This document shows, piece by piece, positions 6,861 to 16,889 of a stretch of 36,994 nt of DNA (the stretch's first letter is position 1; each line of letters starts with the position of its first letter). The stretch covers positions 1-36,994 of the forward strand of contig JAAXGX010000198.1 in the NCBI GenBank assembly GCA_012271165.1. Direction: 5' to 3'. The notes under the pieces were generated by a model. It had not been told where the DNA came from. It searched no databases and saw nothing but the letters and a program-made list of their open reading frames with translations. The position numbers were made by a program, and so were the translations under genes. Origin of the DNA: Vicinamibacteraceae bacterium. GTDB taxonomy: Bacteria > Acidobacteriota > Vicinamibacteria > Vicinamibacterales > UBA8438.

Positions 6861-9299
6861 CTAGATCATGAAGTCGTCCGCGTCCAGCGTGCTCAACGCG
6901 GCGGACATCACAACGGTGATCGAACCACCCCCGTCGACCATCAACCCGTCAATGGCCGCCGGGCTCGTGAGATCGGGGCCCAAGGCGAGAGTGATCGTCG
7001 CGATACCGGCGCCGGAGGCAACGATGTTCGCGTTGCTGAGCAACGTGGCCACATCGTCCGCGGTCAGGCCGAGCCCGCGAAGGTCGATCTTGTCCCCGTC
7101 CGTCTTGGAGAAGCTGTTGATCGTATCGTCGCCATGCATCTTGCCGAAGACGAAGGTGTCGGCCCCGGCACCGCCCTCAAGGGTATCGTTGCCCTCGCCG
7201 CCCTCGATGGTGTCGTTGCCGCCGCCGCCCATGATGTTGTCGGCGCCGTCGCCGCCCATCAGCATGTTGGCAGCGCTGCTACCATCAATGTCGTCGTCCT
7301 CGTCGCTGCCGATGACGTTCTCGATGCCCCTGACCGCATGATTCGTGTCGTTGGTCGCGTCGGCATCCTTGTTGACGTCGGCATCGTTGAGGACGAGCTG
7401 CCCCCCGTTGTTGGTGGTGTTGAGGGCGGTGTCCGAGTCGCTCGCGTCGATCGTGTCGTTGCCGGCACCGCCGTCGCGGTTGGTGTCGGCGGCGTCGAAG
7501 ATGAGGACGTCGTCGCCTTCCCCACCCATCAGCAGGTCGTTGCCGGCGCCGCCGTTGAGCGTGTCGTTGCCCTTGCCGCCGAAGAGGCCGGCGCGCCACG
7601 TCACGGGGTCCGTGTCCGTCGCGCCCGCGACCATCATCTTCGTGACATCAAAGCCCGCGATGGCCACGGCGGTCGCCAGGGTAGTCTCCTTGCCATCCGA
7701 GGCGACCGTGTAGGGCGTGTCGTCATCGTCGCCGCCCAGGAGCATGTCGTCGCCGGCCTCGCCCCAGATGTCGTCGCGGCCGCTTCCACCGGACAGCCAG
7801 TCGTTCCCGGCGCCGCCCGCGAGCAGGTCGTTACCGCCCCGGCCGAAGATGCCGCCCTCGACCATCGTCGTGGTCATCGGGTCGTCCCAATCGTCGCCGT
7901 CCCCGCCCTTGAGAACGTTGCGGCCTGCGAACATGTCCCCGTCGGAGCCCTGCAGCCAGTCGGTGTGGGCGCTACCGGTGAGGTTCTCGATGCCCGTCAG
8001 CGAGTCGCCCTCGGCGTGCCCGCCTTCGGCAGTCGGCCGCGGCTGGCCGCGGTGCGTGGCAGCCAGATTGATGCGGACACCCATGTCGGACATGCTGTAG
8101 TCCGCGGTGTCCATCATGCTGTCGTCGGAGGTCTGCATCCCCGTCGAGGGATCGACCGTTCCGCCGAACAGCTTGTCGGCGCCGGGACCGCCGCTCAGCG
8201 TGTCGTCGCCCTTCTCACCCTTCAGCACGTCATCGCCCATGTCGCCCATGAGCATGTCGGCGTCATCGCCGCCGTACAGGGTGTCGTCGCCCTTCCCGCC
8301 CCGCAGGGTGTCCATCCCGGCCATGCCCTTGAGCATGTCGTCGCCCATGTTGCCGAAGAGCATGTTCGACGCCATGGCGTCCATCGACTGATCGGATTCG
8401 TCGGTGTCGGCCGTGTCCGTATCGTCCTCGACGACGACCGGCGCGCCCCTGTCGTCGCCGGTGAGCATGTCGTCGTGCATCGACCCGCGCACGCCCTCAA
8501 TGTCGAGCATGCCCGTGGACATGCCCTCAGCATCCATCTCCATGGCGAACGTGTCGCCCTCGGCGTCGCCGCCTTCCGCGACCTTCATCGTCGTGCTGCC
8601 GGCGTTCGACAGGTTGACGGTCACGGCCATGGCAGACATGGTGTAGGACGCGATGTCCATCCCCATGCCGCCCGAGAGCTCGTCGGCGCCCATGCCGCCT
8701 TCGAGGACGTCGTTGCCGGGGCCGCCCATCAGGATGTCGTCGCCGGGGCCGCCGAACAGCATGTCGTTTCCCATGCCGCCGCCGAGGAAGTCGAAGCCGT
8801 CGTCGCCGTAGATGACGTCGTTGCCCCGCTCGGTCATCCCCTCCGCATCGTCCTCGGTGGCGCCCAGCACGTCGTCGTCCATGCCGCCGCGCAGCAGGTC
8901 GTTGCCGCTGCCGCCGCGGATCTGGTCGTTGCCGCCGTTGCCGAACAGGTAGTTCATCGCATGACTACCGATCAGCAGGTCGGCGAACTCGGAGCCCCAG
9001 ATCGACTCGATGCCCGTCAGCGAGTCGCCCTCGGCATCGCCCCCGCGCACCGGGGCGTCGTCGCCGCCGCTGCTGAAGCTGGTGCCCAAGTCCACGCGCA
9101 CGCCGCGCGTCGAAGAGGTGTAGCTGGCGATGTCCATGCCGGGGCCGCCGTTGAGCGCGTCAGCTCCCGGGCCGCCGATCAGCCGGTCGTCGCCTGCGCC
9201 GCCGCTGAGCTCGTCATCGCCCATCCCGCCCCAGAGGACATCATCATCGGGGCCGCCCATCAGGATGTTGTCGTACATATCTCCGAAAAAGTTCGCCAT
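6861..9299 (-). CDS. RTX (hemolysin-type calcium-binding repeat) protein, T1SS-type C-terminus
   Basis: Dozens of GG.G.D.L.GG repeats (GGAGDDRLIGGPGADALNGG), C-terminal DTFVFGKMHGDDTINSFSKTDGDKIDL...LDADDFMI; SD-like gggagagg before ATG. Confidence 0.92.
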   Translation of the reverse strand: MANFFGDMYDNILMGGPDDDVLWGGMGDDELSGGAGDDRLIGGPGADALNGGPGMDIASYTSSTRGVRVDLGTSFSSGGDDAPVRGGDAEGDSLTGIESIWGSEFADLLIGSHAMNYLFGNGGNDQIRGGSGNDLLRGGMDDDVLGATEDDAEGMTERGNDVIYGDDGFDFLGGGMGNDMLFGGPGDDILMGGPGNDVLEGGMGADELSGGMGMDIASYTMSAMAVTVNLSNAGSTTMKVAEGGDAEGDTFAMEMDAEGMSTGMLDIEGVRGSMHDDMLTGDDRGAPVVVEDDTDTADTDESDQSMDAMASNMLFGNMGDDMLKGMAGMDTLRGGKGDDTLYGGDDADMLMGDMGDDVLKGEKGDDTLSGGPGADKLFGGTVDPSTGMQTSDDSMMDTADYSMSDMGVRINLAATHRGQPRPTAEGGHAEGDSLTGIENLTGSAHTDWLQGSDGDMFAGRNVLKGGDGDDWDDPMTTTMVEGGIFGRGGNDLLAGGAGNDWLSGGSGRDDIWGEAGDDMLLGGDDDDTPYTVASDGKETTLATAVAIAGFDVTKMMVAGATDTDPVTWRAGLFGGKGNDTLNGGAGNDLLMGGEGDDVLIFDAADTNRDGGAGNDTIDASDSDTALNTTNNGGQLVLNDADVNKDADATNDTNHAVRGIENVIGSDEDDDIDGSSAANMLMGGDGADNIMGGGGNDTIEGGEGNDTLEGGAGADTFVFGKMHGDDTINSFSKTDGDKIDLRGLGLTADDVATLLSNANIVASGAGIATITLALGPDLTSPAAIDGLMVDGGGSITVVMSAALSTLDADDFMI

Positions 9300-9550
9300 G
9301 TCGTCCTCTCCCTAAGAAATGCTGAAGGATACGCGGACGCCCGCTTTTGCGCTGTATACGGCACACGAGTGCGACTATGGTTATCAAGTTCCACTTTTCT
9401 GCAATGCTTTGGATACACTTCCCTCGTTGTACCCTCCACTCTCTGAGCGAAGTTTTTTCCGGACCACGGGCGCGTTCCGGCGCCGGCGGCGGGGCGGGAC
9501 GACAACGTTTCGTTAGAGGCCGCTGCGAGGATGGGATGCGGGTGGAGCGA

Positions 9551-10852
9551 TCAGCGGGGATGGAGCGGCTGAGGTTGGGCGGACGTCACCCAGCGGTCCC
9601 GACCAGTTGCCCTGCCGCCGTCGAGGTAGGCTGCCCAGTCATCCATGAGCCGCCGCCGGCGCGCGAACAGGTCCGACCGTGCGTAGGCCGCTTCGACGCG
9701 GTTTCGTACGACGTGCGCCAGCGCGGTCTCGATGACCTCGCGCGGGTGATCCGTCTCCTCGGCCGCCCAGTCTCGGAAGGATGACCGGAAGCCGTGCGGG
9801 ACGGCCGGGATACGCAGTTGCCGGAGCAGTCGGCGGAGCCGCTTGTCGTCGAGCGGCTTGTCGTCGCGGGCGGAGAACACGAGCCGATTGCCGCCGAGCG
9901 TGCGCGCGGCGTCGAGAACCGCCATGGCCCGCTCGCAGAGCGGCACGCGGTGGTCGCGCCGCATCTTCATGCGCACGGCCGGAATGGTCCACACGCGGTC
10001 GGTCGTGTCGATCTCGGTCCACGCCGCCCCGCGCACTTCGCCCCAGCGCACCGCCGTCAGCACCAGGAACTCGAACGCCAGCTTGACGATGGGCGTCGTC
10101 GTCGAGCGCTGCACCGTGTCGATGGCCGCGGCCACGTCGCGATGCGGCAGCGCGCGCATGTGCTGCACGATGTCGTGTTGGGGACCGAGCACCGGCAGGA
10201 TGCGGGCACAGGGATTGTCGGTCCGCAACTCCATCGCGATGGCCCACTCGAGCACCGTGCCGACGCGCTGGCGCACGTTGCGGGCGGTCTGCGGCTTGGT
10301 GTGCCAGATGGGCGCGAGGATCTCCAACACGTCGGCACTGGTCACCTCACAGACCGGACGTGCGCCGATGCGCGGAAACACGTGCCGTTCCAGGCTGCTG
10401 AGCCAGGTGTGCGGGTGCCTGGCGCTGCGCCACCCCGGCCGCTTCTGCTCCAGCACGCGCAACGCGGCGTCGGCGAACGTCGGCATGCCCCGGGCGCGGC
10501 GCTTGGCGGCCAGCGGGTCGCCGCCCGCCCGCGCGAGCTTACGGTTGGCGAGCGCCTGCTTGCGGGCCTCGGCGAGCGAGACGAGCGTGGCGCCGCCGAG
10601 TCCGAGCTCGCGCCGGCGACCGCGGACGGCGAGGCGCTGGATCCAGCTCCGGGCGCCGGACGGCTGGACATACAGGTACAGGCCGTTGCCGTCGGCGTGC
10701 CGTCCCGGCGGGGCGGACCGGACGAAGGCGGACGAAAGGGCCTTGTGGGGATGGCGGCCTCGGGGCTTGCTCCCTCGCAGCTTGCCGAATGCTTCCGTCA
10801 CACTATTCGTTCCCCACACCAGGGGGCAAGGCGCCGCAGCGAAACCCACCAT
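9551..10852 (-). CDS. Tyrosine recombinase/integrase, P4-type with DUF4102-like N-terminus
   Basis: DGNGLYLYVQPSGARSWIQRL N-terminal DUF4102-like motif; catalytic motifs AVRWGEVRG, HGFRSSFRDWA, ALAHVVRNRVEAAYARSD. Confidence 0.92.
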   Translation of the reverse strand: MVGFAAAPCPLVWGTNSVTEAFGKLRGSKPRGRHPHKALSSAFVRSAPPGRHADGNGLYLYVQPSGARSWIQRLAVRGRRRELGLGGATLVSLAEARKQALANRKLARAGGDPLAAKRRARGMPTFADAALRVLEQKRPGWRSARHPHTWLSSLERHVFPRIGARPVCEVTSADVLEILAPIWHTKPQTARNVRQRVGTVLEWAIAMELRTDNPCARILPVLGPQHDIVQHMRALPHRDVAAAIDTVQRSTTTPIVKLAFEFLVLTAVRWGEVRGAAWTEIDTTDRVWTIPAVRMKMRRDHRVPLCERAMAVLDAARTLGGNRLVFSARDDKPLDDKRLRRLLRQLRIPAVPHGFRSSFRDWAAEETDHPREVIETALAHVVRNRVEAAYARSDLFARRRRLMDDWAAYLDGGRATGRDRWVTSAQPQPLHPR

Positions 10853-11014
10853 AGCATAGTGAAGTTAGTGCCCCTCGGCGTGACGAATGCGACAGCATCT
10901 CGATATGTTGTGATTAGGACGCGACATAACGATGATGGTCAGCAATGCGTGCGTAATGCGTGTCTACAGGCCGCTTGGCCCGCGCCCCGGAACGCCCCCC
11001 GGCAGGGCCCTGCA

Positions 11015-11949
11015 AGTCACTCCCGTGCGCCATCACGGCCAGCACCTCGGCGACTTCTACTTCAGCGACAAGGAGGGCGGGGAGCTACGGCCATCGCCAA
11101 CGCGCGCACCTGCCGCGCCGACCTCGAGGCCCTAGTTGAGACGTCGCCGGTCGGCGTTTCCGTCTTCGACGCCCCGACAGGCCACCTGGATCGTCCAACC
11201 GCGAGGCGAACCGCATCGTCGCCGGTCTCCGCGAACCGGGGCAATCGGTGGAGCAGAATGCTGGAGACGGCCACATGCCGCTTCGGCAAGGGGCGCGCGG
11301 ACGGAGTTCCTGAGCCTAGTGAGCCACGAGTTGCGCACGCCGCTGGCCGCCATCGCGCTCGCGGCGGCGGGCTACGCCCCGCTGGTGGCCTGCTCCGCAC
11401 GGAGAAGCCGCAGCTCGTGCTGCTCGACCTGATGCTGCCCGGGGCGGACGGCGTCGAGCTGATGGAGCGTATGCCGGGGCTCGCCGATCTGCCGGTCAGC
11501 TTCATTGCGGGCTACGGGCGCGACCAGACGATCTCCAGGGCGCTCGAGGCCGGCGCCGCCGACTGCATCGTCAAGCCGTTCTCGCCCACCGGCTGACGGC
11601 CCGGGTACAGGCGGCGCTGCGCCGGCGGGCCCTGCCCGCCTCCTTCGTGCTGGGCGATCTCGCCATCGACTACGAGCGACGCCGGGTGAGCCTCGCCGGC
11701 CGCGGGCTCGAGCTGACTGCCACCGAGTACGAGCTGCTGCGCGTGCTCTCCCGGCACGCGGGCAAGGTGGTGGCCCGCGAAACCCTGTTCCGGCAGGTGT
11801 GGGGCGACCGGCACTCCGATAGCGCGATCGCCGCGCGCACCAACGTGAAGCGGCTGCGGCGCAAGCTCGGCGACGACGCGGTGCGGCCCACCTACATCCT
11901 CAACGAGCGCGGCGTCGGCTACCGCATGCCCGCCCCGTCGGACCCCTGA
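11015..11949 (+). pseudogene. Decayed GAF-PAS-histidine kinase fused to OmpR-type response regulator remnants
   Basis: Different frames contain GAF piece (PVRHHGQHLGDFYFSDKEGG), PAS piece (ADLEALVETSPVGVSVFDAPTGHL / NREANRIVAGLREPGQSVEQ), H-box (LSLVSHELRTPLAAIAL), receiver piece (EKPQLVLLDLMLPGADGVELM...AADCIVKPFSPT) and a winged-helix DNA-binding domain (11647-11949, ELTATEYELLRVL...NERGVGYRMP). Confidence 0.85.
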
Positions 11950-12304
11950 CCGGCTCGTCTGGATCCATATATATATAGATGACCCGAACCCGCGGTCCCA
12001 CGTCGACCCGGGGGGGCGCGGCGGCGCGCCCCACCCGGTCGGGGACGTTGCGGCGGGACTGTTCGCGAGGCTTCCCGATGGAGTACAATCCCGCGAATTC
12101 GCTCTGCATCTGGCGGCGATCGGGCTCACGTGGCCCGATCGAAAACACGCGGCGTGCAGGGCAGACGAAATCTTGTTTCGTAGGATGGGCCTGTGCTACT
12201 CTACGCGCGGTGCCCGCCTGAGGTGAGGGGCGTGGGCGCGAGATTGGGCGTTTCCAGCGCATGAGCGGGCGTCCGCGGGCCTTCAACATTCCAAGGAGAC
12301 GACG

Positions 12305-14819
12305 ATGGCGATTTTTTCGGGGTCGATGATGGACGACATGCTCATGGGCACGATGGAAGACGACGTGCTCTGGGGCGGGATGGGCAACGACACCCTCCAG
12401 GGCGGCGACGGCAACGACCGGCTGAGCGGCGGCCCTGGCGCGGACAAGCTGGACGGCGGCCCCGGGGACATGGACATCGCCAGCTACACCCAGTCGCCGA
12501 GCGGTGTGCATGTCTCTCTGAGCACGAGCTTCACCGGCACCGTCGATGAGAGGCCTGCCATCCGTGGGGGCGATGCCGAGGGCGACGCCCTGACGGGCAT
12601 CGAGTTTCTCTGGGGGTCGGCGTTCGGCGACATCCTGCTGGGGAACCACTCGCCCAACTCCCTGTTCGGCAACGCCGGGGACGACATCATCCACGGTGGT
12701 GGCGGCAACGACCTGCTGCGCGGCGGACCCGACAACGACCGGTTGGGCGGCACAGCCATTGCCCAAGGCGACGGCACCGTTGTCGGCACCGACGAAGAGG
12801 GCAACGACACGCTCTACGGCGACGAAGGCAACGACCAGCTGAAGGGCGGCACGGGCAACGACATGCTGTTCGGCGGCATGGGCAACGACGAGTTGCTGGG
12901 CGGCGCCGGCCACGACTACCTCGAAGGCGGCGCCGGCGCCGACGAACTGGTAGGCGGCACTGGCTCGGACACCGCGGGCTACGCGATGTCGCCCGAGGCA
13001 GTCACGGTGGACCTCCGTCACCCGATTCCGGGCGTCACCAGTGCGCCGATGGGCGGCGACGCCATGGGCGACACGCTCATGGAAATCGAGAACCTGCGCG
13101 GGTTCCATGTACGACGACATGCTGACCGGCGACAACCCGGGCACCGATGACCCGGCTACTACCGGCTACGACGAGTCGACAGCAGGGAACACGCTCTACG
13201 GCAACATGGGCGACGACATGCTCAAGGGCATGGGCGGCAACGACATCCTGCACGGCGGGAAGGGCATGGACACCCTGTACGGCGGCATGGGTGACGACAA
13301 GCTCCGGGGCGAGATGGGCGACGACGCCCTCAAGGGCCAGGAGGGCAACGACACCCTGGCCGGCGGCCCCGGCGCCGACAAGCTGTTCGGAGGGACCGTC
13401 ACGGACGGCGAGCCAGTAGCCGATGAGGCCGGCATGGACACGGCCGACTACAGCAAGTCGGACGCGGGGGTGAGGATCGACCTCAGTGCGACGTCGCGCA
13501 TCACAAACGAGTCCGAGCCAACCGCCGAGGGCGGTCATGCCGAGGGCGACACGCTGCACGACATCCAGAACGTCACCGGTAGTGCCCACACCGACTACCT
13601 GGTCGGCGACGATGGTCCCAACGTCCTGAAGGGGATGGGCGGGAACGAGATGGATGACGATGCGACGCGCCGCGTCACCGAGGGCGGCCTCAAGGGCATG
13701 GGTGGAAACGATACGCTCGACGGTGGCGCCGGGATGGACGAGCTTGATGGCGGCGCCGGGATAGATGACGTGTGGGGTGGCGATGGGGACGACATGCTCA
13801 AGGGCGGCGCTGGCAACGACACGCCGTTCTATATCGCCAACGTTAGTACCAATACCGACAATGATGATCCGACTGTCACCTACGAGCAGATGAAGGACGC
13901 CATGGCAATGGTGTCCGACGACTCGCTCCTGATGGAGCCCACCCCCAGTGCCGCCGCGAAATCGCTGGCGGCCATGAACATTCAACGTGCCGGCCTCTTC
14001 GGCGGCGCGGGCGACGACACGCTGGAAGGTGGCACGGGTCAGGACTATATTCATGGCGGTTTCGGGAATGATACGGCCACCTACGCCAACAGCAAGGAAG
14101 GTGTTGCCGTCAACATCGGCACCGCCGTGGATCTAAGCACAGCCGGCACTGTGACGGACGACGACACCACCGCCTTCAACGAGACCACAACCGATCCCGG
14201 CGAGCTGCCTGGGGCCGAAGGCCACGCGACCGGCTTAACAGCGGCCGACGGCTCCGGCAGCCCCGGCACAACGGACGGCGACGCCGGCATCGAGATAACA
14301 CAAGCCAGCGTCGGCACCGGCACCGATGACCCCGACGCTGTCAACATGGAGCAACTGGTCAGCATAGAGAACCTCATCGGCAGCGACCACCGCGATATCC
14401 TGGTCGGCAGCAAAGGCGCCAACTCCCTCTCGGGTGGTGAGGGAGCCGACATGTTGTATGGCCGGGGCGGCGATGACGTGCTGATCGGTGGTGACGGTGC
14501 CGACGCGTCGACTGGCGGCACCGGGTCAGACACGTTCGTGTTCGGTAGGGAAGTCGTTGCATCCGGTGATGCTGATGTAGACACCGTCCTCGACTTCTCG
14601 AAGGGCGGGGGAGACCAGATTGACTTGACCGCGCTGGACCTGAGCCAGGCGGAACTTGGCGCGATAATTGCCGCCGCGAATAGTGCTGGGGCGGAGACTG
14701 CGTCGGGCACTAACCGGTACAATTACACTCTCGACCTGACGAACTACGGCGCGCGTGACGTCACGATCACGATGAGTGAGCGTTTCGCGGAACTGGACGC
14801 CGACGATTTCATCATCTAG
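12305..14819 (+). CDS. RTX (hemolysin-type calcium-binding repeat) protein 2, split by apparent +1 frameshift near 13103
   Basis: ORF 12305-13150 (MAIFSGSMMDDMLMGTMEDDVLWGGMGNDTLQGG...) continues in ORF 13041-14819 (GSMYDDMLTGD...GGDQIDLTALDLS...LDADDFII). Paralog of 6861-9299. Confidence 0.9.
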
Positions 14820-14867
14820 AGAATCGCCCGTCTAGACGGAGGCTGCCAGTCTCCCCACTGGTCTTCG

Positions 14868-14909
14868 ACACCGACCGGGCCGCATCGTCGGCTCGGTCGG
14901 TGTTTTTTC
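14868..14909 (+). terminator. Rho-independent terminator of RTX gene 2
   Basis: ACACCGACCG-N16-CGGTCGGTGT followed by TTTTTT. Confidence 0.88.
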
Positions 14910-15039
14910 TTGATCCCACCGGACCTCCGACAGCATCTGACTCAACGTGCTGGATGCCCATTCCATGCGAGTGCCGGCCCGCCCTGCCGCAAATGCCCCG
15001 CGGCTCTTTTGCCATCCGTCGCCATAGAAAGGCCATCCT

Positions 15040-16719
15040 GTGCGTTCCGCCTCACACCAGCCGCTGGCGGCCCGCGCGATTGACCTTCATCAGGCTGGCA
15101 AGCTCGACGCGGCCATCGCGGCCTACCGGGCTATCCTGAAACGCCATCCAGAGACGTGCACCTGTTGGTCCAACCTCGGGATGGCGTTGCGGACCGTGGG
15201 CCGCAAGGACGAGGGCCTCGCGGTGTTGCGCCGAGGCGCGCGAGTCTGCCCGCAGAGCCCCGAGCTGCACTACAACCTGGGCAACGCGCTCAATGACGTT
15301 GGCGACCACGAGGGTGCGCTGAAGCACTATCGCGCAGCCTGGACTCTCGATCCTGACAACTCGGAAGCGGCGCGGGCCTGCGGGGCCTTGCTCATGCGGC
15401 TGGGGCATGCCGGGCAGGCCGTCGAGCATTATGCAGCAGCACTGGGCCGGCATCCGGACGACGGAAGGCTCTGCGCGGGACAGGGATTGGCGCTCTGGAA
15501 GCTGCGGCGGCCGGCTGCCAGAGTGGCCTTGCGGCGCGCGGTCGCGCTCGACCCGGCATCGGGCGACTTGCGCCGGCATCTTCACGGTGTGCTGCGGTGG
15601 CTCGGGAACGACGAAGAAGACGAGCGGCAACTGCGCGCGGGACTGGCGCGGAAGGCTGACTCGCCATCTCTGCTCGCGGCGCTGGGACACAGCCTGATCG
15701 GTCAGGGTCGCCTCGACGAGGGACTAGCCTGCTGCCGAGCGGCGCTGAAGGTCGATCCCGACCACCAAGACGCACGGCTTGCGCGCGGCCGCGCCAACTT
15801 CCTGGCGGGACGCTACGCCGTGGCTTGGCCAGACCGCTACCGTCTGGTGAAGGGCCTCGACAGGCGGCCGAAGGGCACCGCGGGACGGGAGTGGAAGGGG
15901 CAGGATCTCGCCGGACAGTCGATCCTGCTCTACGGCGAGCAGGGGCTGGGCGACGTGATCCAGTTCGCGCGCTATGCGCCGTTGGTGGCGGAAGGCGGGG
16001 CAGAGGTCGTCGTGGCGTGCAAGCCGCGGCTGGTCGGCTTGCTACAGCGCATCCGCGGCATCGACCGGGTGGTGCCGGACGACCAGCCCCCGCCACTGAC
16101 CGACTGGCACTGCTCGCTGCTGGACGTGCCCGCCATCTGGGAGCAGGACGTCGATTCGATTCCGGGCGCGTGTCCCTATCTCCCCCCGCGCGTGCGGCAG
16201 ACGCCCGTTCTGCCGCACGCGTGCGGGTTCCGGGCCGGCATCGTCTGGGCGGGCAACCCCGAGCAGAAGCAGAATCGCCGACGCTCCTGCCGCCTCGAGG
16301 ACTTCGCGCCGCTGCTCGATCTGCCGGGCGCGGCGTTCGTCAGCTTTCAGGTGGGGCCACCCACCCGAGAACTGAGCCAGGGCTGGCGCGGGCTGGTCCT
16401 CGACCCGGGCGATGCGCTGACGACTCTGGAGGCGACGGCGGACGCGCTGATGGAGGTGGACCTCGTCATCACGGTCGACACGATGCTGGCCCATCTGGCC
16501 GGCGCGCTCGGCCAGCCCGTCTGGACCCTGCTGGCGTTCGCCCCGGACATGCGCTGGATGCTCGACCGTGCCGACACGCCCTGGTACCCGACGATGCGCC
16601 TGTTCCGGCAGCCGAATCCCAACGACTGGGCCGGCGTCTTCCGGGAGGTGCGTCGCGAGCTGGAGGCGCTGCTGGCGCAGCCGAGTGCTCAGCGAGAATC
16701 AATGATGGCGGGACCTTGA
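15040..16719 (+). CDS. TPR-repeat protein with GT9/GT41-like C-terminal domain (full-length paralog)
   Basis: YRAILKRHPETCTCWSNLGMALRTVGRKDEGL..., SILLYGEQGLGDVIQFARYAPLV, DLVITVDTMLAHLAGALGQPVWTLLAF, TPWYPTMRLFRQP. Confidence 0.88.
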   Translation: MRSASHQPLAARAIDLHQAGKLDAAIAAYRAILKRHPETCTCWSNLGMALRTVGRKDEGLAVLRRGARVCPQSPELHYNLGNALNDVGDHEGALKHYRAAWTLDPDNSEAARACGALLMRLGHAGQAVEHYAAALGRHPDDGRLCAGQGLALWKLRRPAARVALRRAVALDPASGDLRRHLHGVLRWLGNDEEDERQLRAGLARKADSPSLLAALGHSLIGQGRLDEGLACCRAALKVDPDHQDARLARGRANFLAGRYAVAWPDRYRLVKGLDRRPKGTAGREWKGQDLAGQSILLYGEQGLGDVIQFARYAPLVAEGGAEVVVACKPRLVGLLQRIRGIDRVVPDDQPPPLTDWHCSLLDVPAIWEQDVDSIPGACPYLPPRVRQTPVLPHACGFRAGIVWAGNPEQKQNRRRSCRLEDFAPLLDLPGAAFVSFQVGPPTRELSQGWRGLVLDPGDALTTLEATADALMEVDLVITVDTMLAHLAGALGQPVWTLLAFAPDMRWMLDRADTPWYPTMRLFRQPNPNDWAGVFREVRRELEALLAQPSAQRESMMAGP

Positions 16720-16889
16720 AGGCGAGCCGCAAGCAGATCGAGTTGGCCGGCCAGCCCTCCACGCCAGTGTCTTCCGGCAACCAGGGCAGATAGTCCGCCC
16801 GGTGGACCCGGAGCGGCTGGCCGGCCTCCCGTGACCCCCGCGGGCGCTGCCGCTGCCGGGGCCCGGCCGAGCGGCGCTATCATCTATAT

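Noticed and set aside
6762-9446. 894-aa plus-strand ORF opposite RTX gene 1
   Set aside because: Antisense shadow of the RTX repeats (low-complexity VVAGAAxxxVV pattern); the minus-strand frame has RTX motifs, an SD and a terminator.
10853-11010. Integrase att site or tRNA next to the recombinase
   Set aside because: No tRNA cloverleaf features or convincing direct repeat could be identified by eye.
11964-11982. TA-rich catatatatatagatg, loosely mirrored by tcatctatatatgagtg before hlyD (16877-16895)
   Set aside because: Short, low-complexity match; cannot be distinguished from chance AT-rich promoter sequence.
11900-13144. 414-aa minus-strand ORF opposite RTX gene 2
   Set aside because: Same antisense artefact; repeated VVAGAAxQxVV composition, no domain.
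7100-14600. Possible CRISPR array or satellite because of dense short repeats
   Set aside because: Repeats are coding RTX nonapeptide motifs without constant repeat/spacer structure.
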